38,893 bases of DNA, from NCBI GenBank assembly GCA_018823025.1, contig JAHJJI010000112.1:1-38893 (forward strand). The letters are read 5' to 3'. Below, piece after piece: positions 16,699 through 24,565 of the stretch (position 1 is its first letter; each line of letters opens with the position of its first letter). The DNA comes from Gammaproteobacteria bacterium. Lineage in GTDB: Bacteria > Pseudomonadota > Gammaproteobacteria > Burkholderiales > Sulfuricellaceae. Below the pieces are notes generated by a model that saw only the letters and a list, made by a program, of their open reading frames with translations, made no database searches and had not been told where the DNA came from. Both the position numbers and the translations under genes were made by a program.

Positions 16699-17012
16699 TA
16701 GGCGAGGCGGGGCGGAGCGCGGGAAAGGTAAGTGCGAAGCGGTGCGGAAAAGAACAGGAGAAAAAATACCGCGGCAAGGATGGCGGTCGTTCCCGGGGCA
16801 GCGAAAACCGGCGGCGATGACGCAGCCGCGCCGCCGATACCGGCATAGACTATGCACTTGTCGCAGGCCGACGAGTGGGGCAAGTGCTTTTCCTGCTGCG
16901 ACTGCGCCGGCACGCTGTCTGCGAAGTGCGACAATGCGTGCAAAGCCGCGCCCTGCTGGGCGAAGAGCAGGGCAAGGGCAAGCCACAGGGAAAATAACAG
17001 ACGAGAATTCAT
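16698..17012 (-). CDS. Small membrane protein with His and Cys pairs (DUF2946-like)
   Basis: A 104-residue protein. The ATG at 17012 gives a signal peptide or anchor (MNSRLLFSLWLALALLFAQ); a longer frame to 17108 would be made from xerC-derived and repeat DNA, so it is rejected. After it come ALHALSHFADS, a Gln/His stretch (QQEKHLPHSSACDKCIVYAG) with a CxxC pair, a Pro/Ala region, a second hydrophobic segment (TTAILAAVFFLLFF) and a basic end (YLSRAPPRLA). The His and CxxC positions suggest metal binding in the periplasm, as in DUF2946-type proteins found beside copper or zinc genes (family assignment from memory). It is the first gene of the metal operon on this strand. Confidence 0.65.
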   Translation of the reverse strand: MNSRLLFSLWLALALLFAQQGAALHALSHFADSVPAQSQQEKHLPHSSACDKCIVYAGIGGAAASSPPVFAAPGTTAILAAVFFLLFFSAPLRTYLSRAPPRLA

Positions 17013-17044
17013 TGTCTTATCATCACGCAAGCAGATGAAAGGTG

Positions 17045-17101
17045 TCAAGGTTTCTTCTTCGCGCGTGGATGAGCGGCATCGTAAGCCTTCGCAAGATGCT
17101 G
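17045..17101 (-). pseudogene. Second copy of the 3' end of xerC (remnant)
   Basis: The 57 bases encode 18 residues, QHLAKAYDAAHPRAKKKP, then a TGA stop. This is the XerC C-terminus (FQHLAKVYDAAHPRAKKK) again, about 165 bases past the stop of the intact gene and with several base differences (for example CTTCTTCGCGCG versus CTTCTTTTTTGCA). No upstream part is present. It is either a leftover native end after replacement of xerC by a related copy, or an old duplication. Confidence 0.75.
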
Positions 17102-17240
17102 ACAACATGCTGCGTAGCAGCCTGTTGCGGCAAAGACTAATGTTCGCGAAGCTAACGTTATGTCGGAGTCACAACATGCTGCGTAGCAGCCTGTTGCGGC
17201 GACGGCTAACATTCGCGGAGCGGATGTTAAGCCGCAATAG
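17102..17240. repeat. Two tandem copies of a 69-70 bp repeat with internal hairpins
   Basis: Copy 1 is 17102-17170, copy 2 is 17171-17240. The first 30 bases of each are identical (ACAACATGCTGCGTAGCAGC then CTGTTGCGGC) and contain a hairpin, CAACA-T-GCTGC-GTA-GCAGC-C-TGTTG. The second halves differ but keep a CTAAYRTTCGCG....AYGTTA dyad; in copy 2 this is CGGCTAACAT with ATGTTAAGCCG, with one bulged A. It fills the gap between the two xerC ends. Confidence 0.8.
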
Positions 17241-17266
17241 CGGCGGCCAAAGCCAAAATCCAGATG

Positions 17267-18157
17267 CTACTTCTTTTTTGCACGAGGATGAGCGGCATCA
17301 TAAACTTTGGCAAGATGCTGAAAATCCAGGTGCGTATACACCTGCGTGGTGGAAATATTCGCATGTCCAAGCATTTCCTGCACCGCGCGCAGGTCGCCAC
17401 TGGACTGCAATACATGGCTGGCGAAGGAATGGCGCAACACATGCGGATGCACTTCCGCCGAAATGCCCAGCTTGAGAGCCCATTGCTTGACACGGTACTG
17501 TACGGCGCGTGGCGTCAAGCGAGTCCCATTTTTGCCCACAAACAATGCGTATTCTTCGGGCCTGACGAGCTTTTCCCGCTCCGGCAGCCAGTGCCGGACC
17601 GCCTCCAGAGCGAAACGCCCCACCGGCACTTCACGGGTCTTGCCGCCCTTGCCGGTGACCCGCACCATGCCGGCGACAAGATCGATCTGGCTGAGCGGCA
17701 GATTGACGAGTTCGGAAAGGCGCAGGCCGGATGAATAGAACAGCTCGAACATCGCCTTGTCGCGCAGAGCGAGAGGGTCGTCCTCTGTGGGGATTTCCAT
17801 CAGACGGACAGCTTCGTCCGGCGACAACGCCTGCGGCAGTGCTTTGACGGATTTCGGGGCGCGCATGCCGGCACAGGGGTTGCTGGCAAAACCGTGGTCG
17901 CGGGCAAGCCAGGCATAGAAACCCCGCCAGGCGGAAAGCATGCGCGCCAGCGTTTTGCCGCCCAGGCCGCGGCCATGCAATTGCGCGATAAAGCGCCGAA
18001 TCTGGTGGACTTGCAGCTGATCAAGAGGGATTTCGCCTGCCAGCTTCAGCAACTCGGTCACGTCGCGGCCGTAGTTGCTGCAGGTCAGGGGAGATAGGCG
18101 GCGCTCGCTGGCGAGATGACCGAGAAAGCCTTGCAGATAAGTCGCGCCTGAGCTCAT
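17267..18157 (-). CDS. xerC: Tyrosine recombinase XerC
   Basis: A 296-residue site-specific recombinase that resolves chromosome dimers at dif with XerD. N-terminal SAM-like DNA-binding domain to about residue 95 (YLQGFLGHLASERRLSPLT). Catalytic set in the C-terminal domain: Arg146 (SSGLRLSEL), Lys170/173 (TGKGGKTREVPVG), His239 and Arg242 (HPHVLRHSFA), His265 (MLGHANISTTQVY) and nucleophile Tyr274. Length is standard. XerC rather than XerD is supported by synteny with dapF and DUF484 just upstream, the usual proteobacterial order. The 3' end is present in a second copy at 17045-17101. A repeat element of 140 bases separates it from the DUF484 gene. Confidence 0.93.
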   Translation of the reverse strand: MSSGATYLQGFLGHLASERRLSPLTCSNYGRDVTELLKLAGEIPLDQLQVHQIRRFIAQLHGRGLGGKTLARMLSAWRGFYAWLARDHGFASNPCAGMRAPKSVKALPQALSPDEAVRLMEIPTEDDPLALRDKAMFELFYSSGLRLSELVNLPLSQIDLVAGMVRVTGKGGKTREVPVGRFALEAVRHWLPEREKLVRPEEYALFVGKNGTRLTPRAVQYRVKQWALKLGISAEVHPHVLRHSFASHVLQSSGDLRAVQEMLGHANISTTQVYTHLDFQHLAKVYDAAHPRAKKK

Positions 18158-18183
18158 GGAGTCTCTCTCAAAAAAGCTATTGA

Positions 18184-18324
18184 ACCGCGGAGGGCGCGGA
18201 GGACGCAGAGTAATTCAAAAGCGTACATGCCCGTCGATGTGTGCTCCCCAAGAGGGACGTTCGGCGTAGGCTTCTGGTCCTGCTTTTCCCCTGCGTCCTC
18301 CGCGTCCTCTGCGTCCTCTGCGGT
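18184..18324. repeat. Imperfect palindrome ACCGCGGAGGGCGCGGAGG type, between DUF484 gene and xerC
   Basis: Left arm ACCGCGGAGGGCGCGGAGGA, right arm the complement built from CCTCCGCGTCCTCTGCGTCC units and ending TGCGGT. After the left arm comes AATTCAAAAGC, which also follows the left arm of the element at 20920. Arms are joined by about 85 bases of non-repeat sequence. Confidence 0.8.
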
Positions 18325-18337
18325 AAAACGCCGTTTT

Positions 18338-18985
18338 CTACTTCAGGTAGCGTAGCAGCGCGGCGCTGACCAGTTCGCCCAGGCGTTTCAGGTAGAGCGT
18401 GCCCATCTCCGGGTAGAAACGCTGCACATCTTCGCTGGCCAGGGCGAGCAGGCCGAAGGACTGTTCCGAGCGCATCGCCACATAGGCGAAGGAGCGCAGA
18501 TTAGGCCCGGCCTCGCCGAACCAGGAAGGCGCTTCCTCAAGCAACTGCGGGCCGCATTTCGGCGTAATCAGCTCGTCGGCGAAGGCGCACATTTCGATCG
18601 TCGCCCCCATAAATTCCGGGCGTGCCGGCAGATCTGCGCCGGCCCAGATGCGAATCGCCACGTGAGGCACGTCGAAATCCTCGCGCAGGTTGAAATAAGC
18701 CGTGTTCAGCGCACTGTCCAGATCGCGCGCACCGAGCAGCGACAGGCTGAGGCGGTGCATTTTTTCGCTGATGGCGTCATTTTCCTCACCGAACTGGATC
18801 AACTCCCGCAGCTTGGTTTCGAGCAAACGGTTCTTGTCGCGCAGCGCCAGTTGCTGGCGCTCGGCGATGGATATCGCCCGGCCCCCGTGGGGGTGGGGGA
18901 TAAACACTTCCGCCAGCAGCGCGGAATGTTGTTCAAAAAACTCCGGATTTTCATGTAAATACTGCGCGACCGCTTCCGAATTCAT
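18338..18985 (-). CDS. DUF484 family protein
   Basis: A 215-residue cytoplasmic protein of the DUF484 family, which has a GAF-like fold and normally sits between dapF and xerC in proteobacteria. Evidence: N-terminal VAQYLHENPEFFEQHSALLAE (in part), the helical RQQLALRDKNRLLETKLREL segment (about 43-62), then a GAF-like region with HVAIRIW and SEQSFGLLALASEDVQRFYPEMGTLYLKRLGEL near the end. The biological role is not established. The start ATG at 18985 lies 19 bases after the dapF stop with AGGGGAGAAAAG upstream. Confidence 0.92.
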   Translation of the reverse strand: MNSEAVAQYLHENPEFFEQHSALLAEVFIPHPHGGRAISIAERQQLALRDKNRLLETKLRELIQFGEENDAISEKMHRLSLSLLGARDLDSALNTAYFNLREDFDVPHVAIRIWAGADLPARPEFMGATIEMCAFADELITPKCGPQLLEEAPSWFGEAGPNLRSFAYVAMRSEQSFGLLALASEDVQRFYPEMGTLYLKRLGELVSAALLRYLK

Positions 18986-19004
18986 GCTTCTTTTCTCCCC
19001 TTGT

Positions 19005-19835
19005 TCATAAATTAATTTCGCCTTCGAATACCGTCACTGCCGGGCCGGTCATCCTGACTGGATGCCCCTCTCCTTCCCAGCGGATGATCAAATCTCCGCC
19101 CCGGGTTGTCACCCGCACCTCGTCATCCAGCAATCCGCGCATGATCCCCGCCACCACTGCGGCACAGGCGCCAGTGCCACAAGCCAGGGTTTCGCCGGCG
19201 CCGCGCTCGTAAACCCGCAACTTGATGCGGCCACGGTCGAGTACCTGCATGAAGCCTGCGTTAACCCGTGCTGGAAAGCTCGGGTGGCTTTCGATCTGCG
19301 GCCCCTCCACGGCAACCGCCGCGCCATCGGCATCTTCCACCCACTGTACCGCATGAGGGTTACCCATGGACAGCACGCTGACTTCGGCGAGTTTACCTTC
19401 CAGGCCGAGTAAATAGGTGAGCGCACGTTTTTCTGCAATGAACGGGACTTCAGCCGGTTCAAAGCGCGGCACGCCCATGTTTACCGTCGCCTGACCATTT
19501 GGCTCAAGTCGCGGTACGATGATGCCGGAAGCCGTTTCCACACGAATTTCGGTTTTCGGGCTCAGCGCTTTGTCGTGCACGAAGCGCACGAAGCAGCGCG
19601 CGCCGTTGCCGCACTGCTCGACCTCGCCGCCGTCAGCATTGAAGATACGATAACGGAAATCCGCGTCGGGCCGAGTGGCTCGTTCCACCAGCAAAATCTG
19701 GTCGCAACCGATGCCGAAATGGCGATCAGCGATGAACTGGAACTGGGCCGGACTCAAATTCACGCTTTGCGAAATCGCGTCGAACACCACGAAATCGTTG
19801 CCGAGGCCGTGCATTTTGGTAAATTTCAGGAGCAT
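19005..19835 (-). CDS. dapF: Diaminopimelate epimerase
   Basis: A 276-residue PLP-independent epimerase that turns LL- into meso-diaminopimelate for lysine and peptidoglycan. Catalytic Cys75 ([13 protein letters not shown]) and Cys219 ([13 protein letters not shown]) are both present, as are [13 protein letters not shown] at the N-terminus and MGNPHAVQW near 157. The start at 19835 ([12 protein letters not shown]) is chosen because it begins exactly at the family N-terminus and has TCAGGAGC upstream; a longer frame from 19967 would only add codons from the preceding gene in another frame. Its start overlaps the end of the CoA-binding gene by 10 bases, so translation is coupled. Confidence 0.97.
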   Translation of the reverse strand: MLLKFTKMHGLGNDFVVFDAISQSVNLSPAQFQFIADRHFGIGCDQILLVERATRPDADFRYRIFNADGGEVEQCGNGARCFVRFVHDKALSPKTEIRVETASGIIVPRLEPNGQATVNMGVPRFEPAEVPFIAEKRALTYLLGLEGKLAEVSVLSMGNPHAVQWVEDADGAAVAVEGPQIESHPSFPARVNAGFMQVLDRGRIKLRVYERGAGETLACGTGACAAVVAGIMRGLLDDEVRVTTRGGDLIIRWEGEGHPVRMTGPAVTVFEGEINL

Positions 19836-20254
19836 AAAACCACGTAATCCTTGTAGATGCAGCGATCCATCACCACCATCATGCCGGCGGCGCGAGCCCG
19901 CTCTGCGGCGGCCTCGTTGACGATACCTTCCTGGATCCAGATTGCCGGCAATTGTAAGGCAATACATTCATCAACAATAGCGTCCAGATATTCTGCGGCA
20001 CGAAACACGTCCACCAGATCGATTGACCCCGGGACGTCGCGCAAGGACGCGTAGGCCTTCTGCCCCAGAACCTCGGCAATGGCAGGGCGCACCGGGATGA
20101 TATTGAAGCCGAAACCCTGCATCGCCTTCGCCACGAAATAACTCGGTCGATCAGGTTTGGGAGATAGCCCGAGCACGGCGATATTTTTGATTTTTTTCAG
20201 AAGGGTGCGGATGGACTCATCGTCCGGATTCTGGAAACTCACAAATTTCCCCAT
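19826..20254 (-). CDS. CoA-binding domain protein (YccU-like)
   Basis: A 142-residue small cytoplasmic protein made almost wholly of one Rossmann-type CoA-binding domain: [22 protein letters not shown] (in part, about 25-45) is the nucleotide-binding loop, followed by [22 protein letters not shown] and the [22 protein letters not shown] segment. No catalytic domain is attached, so it is likely a CoA or acyl-CoA sensing protein of unknown role. It overlaps the methyltransferase stop by 16 bases and the dapF start by 10, forming a tight three-gene unit. Confidence 0.9.
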   Translation of the reverse strand: MGKFVSFQNPDDESIRTLLKKIKNIAVLGLSPKPDRPSYFVAKAMQGFGFNIIPVRPAIAEVLGQKAYASLRDVPGSIDLVDVFRAAEYLDAIVDECIALQLPAIWIQEGIVNEAAAERARAAGMMVVMDRCIYKDYVVLCS

Positions 20255-20901
20255 ATCAACAAATGGCGATCACTCACCGCTTCTACGCGAAACCCGAATA
20301 AGCTGGCGTTATACAGCTGAGCCCGCACTTCCTCCGGGCGATAGGCTGCCAGCAATGAATTGTGGAAGTCCCGGCGCAGCACCGGCGGTGCCTCGCCGGC
20401 ATAACGCCCGGCAAGCTGACCCGCCTCTGCGAACGAGGCCGGCCGCATCAAATCCATGACCATCACGGGCGCGCCGGGCTTCGCCGTCTGTTTGACAGTT
20501 TCCCACAGCACAGCCGGATCGTCGAGATGATGCAACAGACTATTGCTGATGACCGCATTGAATTGCAGCGCTGCCAGACTCTCATCCGGCAAATAACTCT
20601 GCACCAGCTGCAGGCGTTCAGCCAGACCAGCCTCGCGCACCGCCGCGTATCCGCGTTGCAGCATGGCAGCGGAGGCATCCACACCGGTCAGAATCGCATC
20701 GGGGTATGCCTTGCAGAAACGAATGCCAACATCTGCCGGGCCACACCCCAGGTCAAGCACGCGCCCGGCGACGAAATCGCGAAAAAGACGGCGAAAATGA
20801 GCGACGAAGGCATTGTGCGGCTCGGAAAAGTCCGCACTGGCATAGGCCTCGGCCTGCTCCGGGTCATCCATCAATTCGGGTTCGGGAATGCGTTCCATCA
20901 T
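20239..20901 (-). CDS. SAM-dependent class I methyltransferase
   Basis: About 220 residues. The start is placed at the paired ATGs at 20901/20898 (MMERIPEPELMDDPEQA); an in-frame extension to 21009 would be read from a repeat element and is rejected. Motif I is RVLDLGCGPADVGIRFC, motif II ILTGVDASAAML, and the later AVISNSLLHHLDDPAVLWE segment follows the class I fold. Substrate unknown; the LHHLDDP pattern resembles small-molecule or quinone-type methyltransferases but does not prove one. A GAGAAAA ribosome-binding site lies before the start. The last 16 bases overlap the start of the CoA-binding gene. Confidence 0.88.
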   Translation of the reverse strand: MMERIPEPELMDDPEQAEAYASADFSEPHNAFVAHFRRLFRDFVAGRVLDLGCGPADVGIRFCKAYPDAILTGVDASAAMLQRGYAAVREAGLAERLQLVQSYLPDESLAALQFNAVISNSLLHHLDDPAVLWETVKQTAKPGAPVMVMDLMRPASFAEAGQLAGRYAGEAPPVLRRDFHNSLLAAYRPEEVRAQLYNASLFGFRVEAVSDRHLLIWGNL

Positions 20902-20919
20902 TTTTCTCAAAGCAATCGA

Positions 20920-21050
20920 ACCGCAGAGGACGCGGAGGACGCCGAGGAATTCAAAAGCTTGAAGTAAGAAATGCACTCGCCCAATGGACGGCTCAGCATA
21001 GCTTGGCAATGCCCTGTTTTACCTCTGCGTCCTCCGCGTCCTCTGCGGTT
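20920..21050. repeat. Imperfect palindrome ACCGCAGAGGACGC type, between lpxL and the methyltransferase
   Basis: Left arm ACCGCAGAGGACGCGGAGGA, right arm its complement (CCTCTGCGTCCTCCGCGTCC then TCTGCGGT). Centre holds AATTCAAAAGCTTGAAG. Same family as 14178, 18184 and 31278. It runs from 19 bases before the methyltransferase start to 15 bases after the acyltransferase stop. Confidence 0.82.
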
Positions 21051-21064
21051 AATGCCTTTCAAGT

Positions 21065-21934
21065 TCATGGGTAAAACTTCTTTTCCCCCGGCGGGCGGCT
21101 CTTGAAGCGCTTGTGCAACCAGAAATACTGCTCCGGCATTTCCCTTACCCGCTCCTCGATGAAGGCGTTCATGCGGCGGGTATCGTTTTCAACATCCTCG
21201 CCGGGGAAAGACTCCCAGGCAGGATAAAATTTCAGCACATAGCCTGCACCACCGGGAAGCTGGCGGGTAACGCAGGGCACCACCGCAGCACCGGTGATTT
21301 TCGCTACGCGCGATAGCGCGGTGATGGTGGCAGCAGGCACGCCGAAAAACGGTACAAACACGGCGTCGCGCGCGCCAAAATCCATGTCCGGCAGATAATA
21401 GAATGGCAAGCCCTTGCGCATTGCCCGCACTACTGGCTTGAGCCCGTCCTGACGCGATGCCATCGGCGAGTTGCCGAATCTTGTTCTCGAGTGCAGCAGC
21501 AGGGCGTCGAACAGCGGATTTTTCTGCCGGCTGTACATCGAAACCAGCGTATAGTCCGTAGTCAGCCTGACTCCACCCATGTCCAGCCCGACAAAGTGGG
21601 GAGCAAGCCAGATCACCGGCCGGTCGGCCACCGCCTGCCAATGCTCCAGCCCTTCGATACGGACCAGCTTCTGGATGCGCGACTTCGAAGACCACCACAG
21701 AATGCCACGCTCCAGTACGCTACGACCGAAGGCGCGAAAATGCCACCGTACCAGCCGTTCTCTTTCGGCATCAGTCATCTCCGGAAAGCACAGCCGCAGG
21801 TTGATGCGTGCCACCCGCCGGCGTTCGCTCCCCAGTGCGTAGAGCAGAAAACCGAAACCCGCGCCGAAACGGGCAAGCACGCATAGCGGCAAGAAATGCA
21901 GCAGCCAGATGAGGAAGATGCCTAAGCGAGCCAT
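21065..21934 (-). CDS. Lipid A biosynthesis acyltransferase (LpxL/HtrB family), copy 1
   Basis: A 289-residue inner-membrane-anchored acyltransferase that adds a secondary acyl chain to Kdo2-lipid IVA. A single N-terminal membrane helix (FLIWLLHFLPLCVLARFGAG) precedes the catalytic domain. The HX4D motif is H113-F-V-G-L-D118. Other family signatures: ARINLRLCFPEM (about 42-53), FFGVPAATITALSRVAK and the end EQYFWLHKRFKSRPPGE, typical of LpxL. Copy 2 lies just upstream with about 50 bases between, so the two paralogs may add different chains. Which one acts as lauroyl and which as myristoyl transferase cannot be told. Confidence 0.92.
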   Translation of the reverse strand: MARLGIFLIWLLHFLPLCVLARFGAGFGFLLYALGSERRRVARINLRLCFPEMTDAERERLVRWHFRAFGRSVLERGILWWSSKSRIQKLVRIEGLEHWQAVADRPVIWLAPHFVGLDMGGVRLTTDYTLVSMYSRQKNPLFDALLLHSRTRFGNSPMASRQDGLKPVVRAMRKGLPFYYLPDMDFGARDAVFVPFFGVPAATITALSRVAKITGAAVVPCVTRQLPGGAGYVLKFYPAWESFPGEDVENDTRRMNAFIEERVREMPEQYFWLHKRFKSRPPGEKKFYP

Positions 21935-21941
21935 TGCAGAT

Positions 21942-22003
21942 CAGTAATGAAATGAGTAATGGGTGATGACAGAAACCGGTTTGCTCATCGCTCATTACCC
22001 ATC
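21942..22003. repeat. Imperfect inverted repeat, GAGTAATGGGTGATGA type, at the junction of the two acyltransferases
   Basis: Left arm ATGAGTAATGGGTGATGA, centre CAGAAACCGGTTTGC (with palindromic AAACCGGTTT), right arm whose complement reads GGGTAATGAGCGATGAG. The right arm overlaps the last codons of copy 2: the C-terminal residues GAMGNER and the stop lie in the repeat. Same family as 11371-11437. Confidence 0.78.
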
Positions 22004-22845
22004 GCGCCCTTGGGCACTTTATAGCGGTTATAGCTCCACAGGTACTGCTCTGGTCTCCGCCGCACCAGGCTTTCGATCGCTGCATTGATGAAGCTGGCCG
22101 CGGCTACCGGCTCCGCCGGCATCCCCTCGGGCATCGGTTCCAGCCAAAGATCGAAGCCTTTGCCATGGGGCAGGCGGAAGGCGGCGGCGAGCACTACAGC
22201 CGCATCAGTGGAATGAACCAGACGGCCGACCAGAGTCATAGTGTAGGCCGGGCGACCGAAAAAATCGGCCCATACTCCCTCGCCTTGGCCCGGCACCTGG
22301 TCGGGCAGGATACCGATCGCCTCACCGCGGCGCAGCGCCTTGAACAGCGCCCGCACCCCACCCAAGTCGGTGGGGGCCAGCGTCACTTGGCCACGAATAC
22401 GCCCGGCGTCGATCAGGGGTTGCAGCCACTTCAGCTTGGGCGGGCGGTAAAGCACGGTGATCGGGTGGCGGGCAGCATAATACAGGCTGGTGATCTCGAA
22501 ACACCCCATATGCGGAGTCAGAAAAATCAGCCCCTTGCCGCGCGCTAGCGCCGCCTCGACATGCTCCCATCCATGACACTCCTTCAACAGCTGCAATGCC
22601 TGCTGTTCCTGGCGCAACCAGACGGCAGGCAGTTCCAGCACGCTCTTGCCCGCTTCGGCCACCGCCCGGCGCAATACTTTGCCGCAGGCGTCTGGCGCGC
22701 ACACCCCACTGGCCGTCAGATTTTCCCGCATCCTCGCGGCATAGCGCCGGGAACCCAGATAGGTCGCCCAGCCTGCTGCCGCACCCAGAAAGTGCAGCAG
22801 CCAAAGCGGCAGATAAGCAAGAACACGCAGCAGGGTGGGCATCAT
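21985..22845 (-). CDS. Lipid A biosynthesis acyltransferase (LpxL/HtrB family), copy 2
   Basis: A 286-residue paralog of the downstream gene. N-terminal helix LLRVLAYLPLWLLHFLGAAAGW, catalytic HX4E as H112-M-G-C-F-E117, then TVLYRPPKLKWLQPLI, a GVRALFKALRRGEAIGILPDQVPG region (about 169-192) and the C-terminal RRPEQYLWSYNRYKVPKG. The Glu in HX4E is as in the E. coli enzymes. The last residues (MGNER) are encoded by the repeat at 21942-22003, so the native C-terminus has been altered or fixed by that insertion. Two ATGs are adjacent (MM). The region before the start is occupied by an inverted-repeat element that begins 6 bases away, leaving only TTAGG as ribosome-binding site. Confidence 0.92.
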   Translation of the reverse strand: MMPTLLRVLAYLPLWLLHFLGAAAGWATYLGSRRYAARMRENLTASGVCAPDACGKVLRRAVAEAGKSVLELPAVWLRQEQQALQLLKECHGWEHVEAALARGKGLIFLTPHMGCFEITSLYYAARHPITVLYRPPKLKWLQPLIDAGRIRGQVTLAPTDLGGVRALFKALRRGEAIGILPDQVPGQGEGVWADFFGRPAYTMTLVGRLVHSTDAAVVLAAAFRLPHGKGFDLWLEPMPEGMPAEPVAAASFINAAIESLVRRRPEQYLWSYNRYKVPKGAMGNER

Positions 22846-22850
22846 CCTAA

Positions 22851-23010
22851 GGGCTCGTTAATGAATAACTTGAACATTCTGGCCGCACTGGCGGGTGCGC
22901 TGCTACGTTGCCGGTCGCTTGCATGGAACGGCCATGCGGCGCGCCCAGCGTCTTGCATCGCATCCCGCCAGCACACCCATATATTGTCCAAGTTATTCAT
23001 TAACGAGCCC
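22851..23010. mobile_element. 160-bp inverted-repeat element between lpxL copy 2 and metK (MITE-like)
   Basis: Ends are perfect 22-bp inverted repeats: GGGCTCGTTAATGAATAACT+TG at 22851-22872 and its complement at 22989-23010. Weaker complementarity goes on inside (both arms carry CTGGCGGG), and the middle has GCATGG-AACGG-CCATGC. No ORF of note. No target-site duplication is visible at the edges, so either it is old or the ends are not those of a transposon. It lies exactly between the start of lpxL copy 2 and the metK promoter. Confidence 0.65.
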
Positions 23011-23016
23011 TGAAGT

Positions 23017-23045
23017 TTGACTAAAAGCCTTATAAAAAATAGAAT
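23017..23045 (+). promoter_or_regulatory. Sigma-70 promoter of metK
   Basis: TTGACT (23017-23022), 17 bases, TAGAAT (23040-23045), followed by a predicted start near 23052. It lies 7 bases after the inverted-repeat element and gives a leader of about 120 bases before the metK ATG. Confidence 0.75.
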
Positions 23046-23050
23046 TACTG

Positions 23051-23100
23051 CGCCGCCGTGTTAAAGACAACTTGCGGGCGGGATATAAATACGGCTAAAG
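23051..23100 (+). ncRNA. Structured leader resembling a SAM-II riboswitch (candidate)
   Basis: The start of the metK leader has the elements of the SAM-II aptamer in the same order: a 5' strand CCGCC (23053-23057), a loop with GUUAAAG, then CUUGC (23071-23075), the pairing strand GGCGG (23077-23081), AUAAA (23084-23089 region) and GCUAAAG (23094-23100). Compared with the alphaproteobacterial consensus as I recall it, the second SAM-II stem does not form well; instead GCCGUGUU (23055-23062) can pair with AAUACGGC (23088-23095) over 8 positions with one G-U. With CGCC/GGCG (23051-23054/23077-23080) this makes an alternative pseudoknot. Its place in front of SAM synthetase supports a SAM-sensing role. 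No covariation test was possible. Confidence 0.4.
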
Positions 23101-23172
23101 CGTCGTCTGCTTCTTCCCCCAGAGCCGGCTTCGCCAGCGCATTACGGGGAAACATCTATCTTAGGAGCAGAA

Positions 23173-24339
<1,167 letters not shown>

Positions 24340-24356
24340 TTTCTGGTTTGGATTTA

Positions 24357-24565
24357 GAAGCCCCGTCTTGCGAACTAGGGGGTTGCTTAATCTGTTGACG
24401 ATTCATCTGAAGCCCCCGTGCTTATTGGTATTGGGGACTTTTTCTTTGGAACTAATTTTCCAAAAAAGAAATTTGTACGAAAACCCAGCCCTGGCGCTGG
24501 ATTCGCCGAGGCTTTCAACAGATTAAGCAACTGGCTAGTCTTGCGAAAGGCGGGGCTTTTTTATT
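24357..24565 (+). terminator. metK terminator split by an insertion
   Basis: The left arm GAAGCCCCG (24357-24365) and the right arm CGGGGCTTTTTT (24551-24562) are the two sides of one intrinsic terminator. If the inserted 164 bases and one of two copies of TCTTGCGAA are removed, the sequence becomes GCCCCGTCTT-GCGA-AAGGCGGGGC-TTTTTT: a 10-bp stem with one G-U pair and a GNRA-type loop. The T run now overlaps the stop codon of the symporter gene (24561-24563) on the other strand. Confidence 0.8.
24375..24538. mobile_element. 164-bp MITE-like element with 9-bp target duplication
   Basis: Flanked by direct copies of TCTTGCGAA (24366-24374 and 24539-24547). Both ends begin CTAG, then three variable bases, then the perfect 17-bp inverted repeat GTTGCTTAATCTGTTGA (24382-24398; complement at 24515-24531). 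Inside there is no ORF of use, but two hairpins: TTTGGAA-CTAAT-TTTCCAAA and CCAGC-CCTGGC-GCTGG. Target duplication plus inverted ends is strong evidence for transposition. The family of the parent element is not recognised. Confidence 0.85.

Noticed and set aside
17102-17240. Tandem repeat as integron attC sites
   Set aside because: Heptamers GTTAAGC and CTAAC are present but the R''-L''-L'-R' order and bulged stem are not met.
17102-17240. CRISPR array
   Set aside because: Only two copies, no spacers of regular size, and the repeats abut; no cas gene nearby.
19835-19967. Longer dapF starting at 19967
   Set aside because: The extra 44 residues overlap the CoA-binding gene in another frame and do not belong to the epimerase family; a good ribosome-binding site precedes the ATG at 19835.
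20901-21009. Longer methyltransferase starting at 21009
   Set aside because: The added residues are read from the palindromic repeat at 20920-21050.
24343-24560. Small ORF or sRNA after metK
   Set aside because: The stretch is better explained as a split terminator holding a MITE-like element with target duplication.
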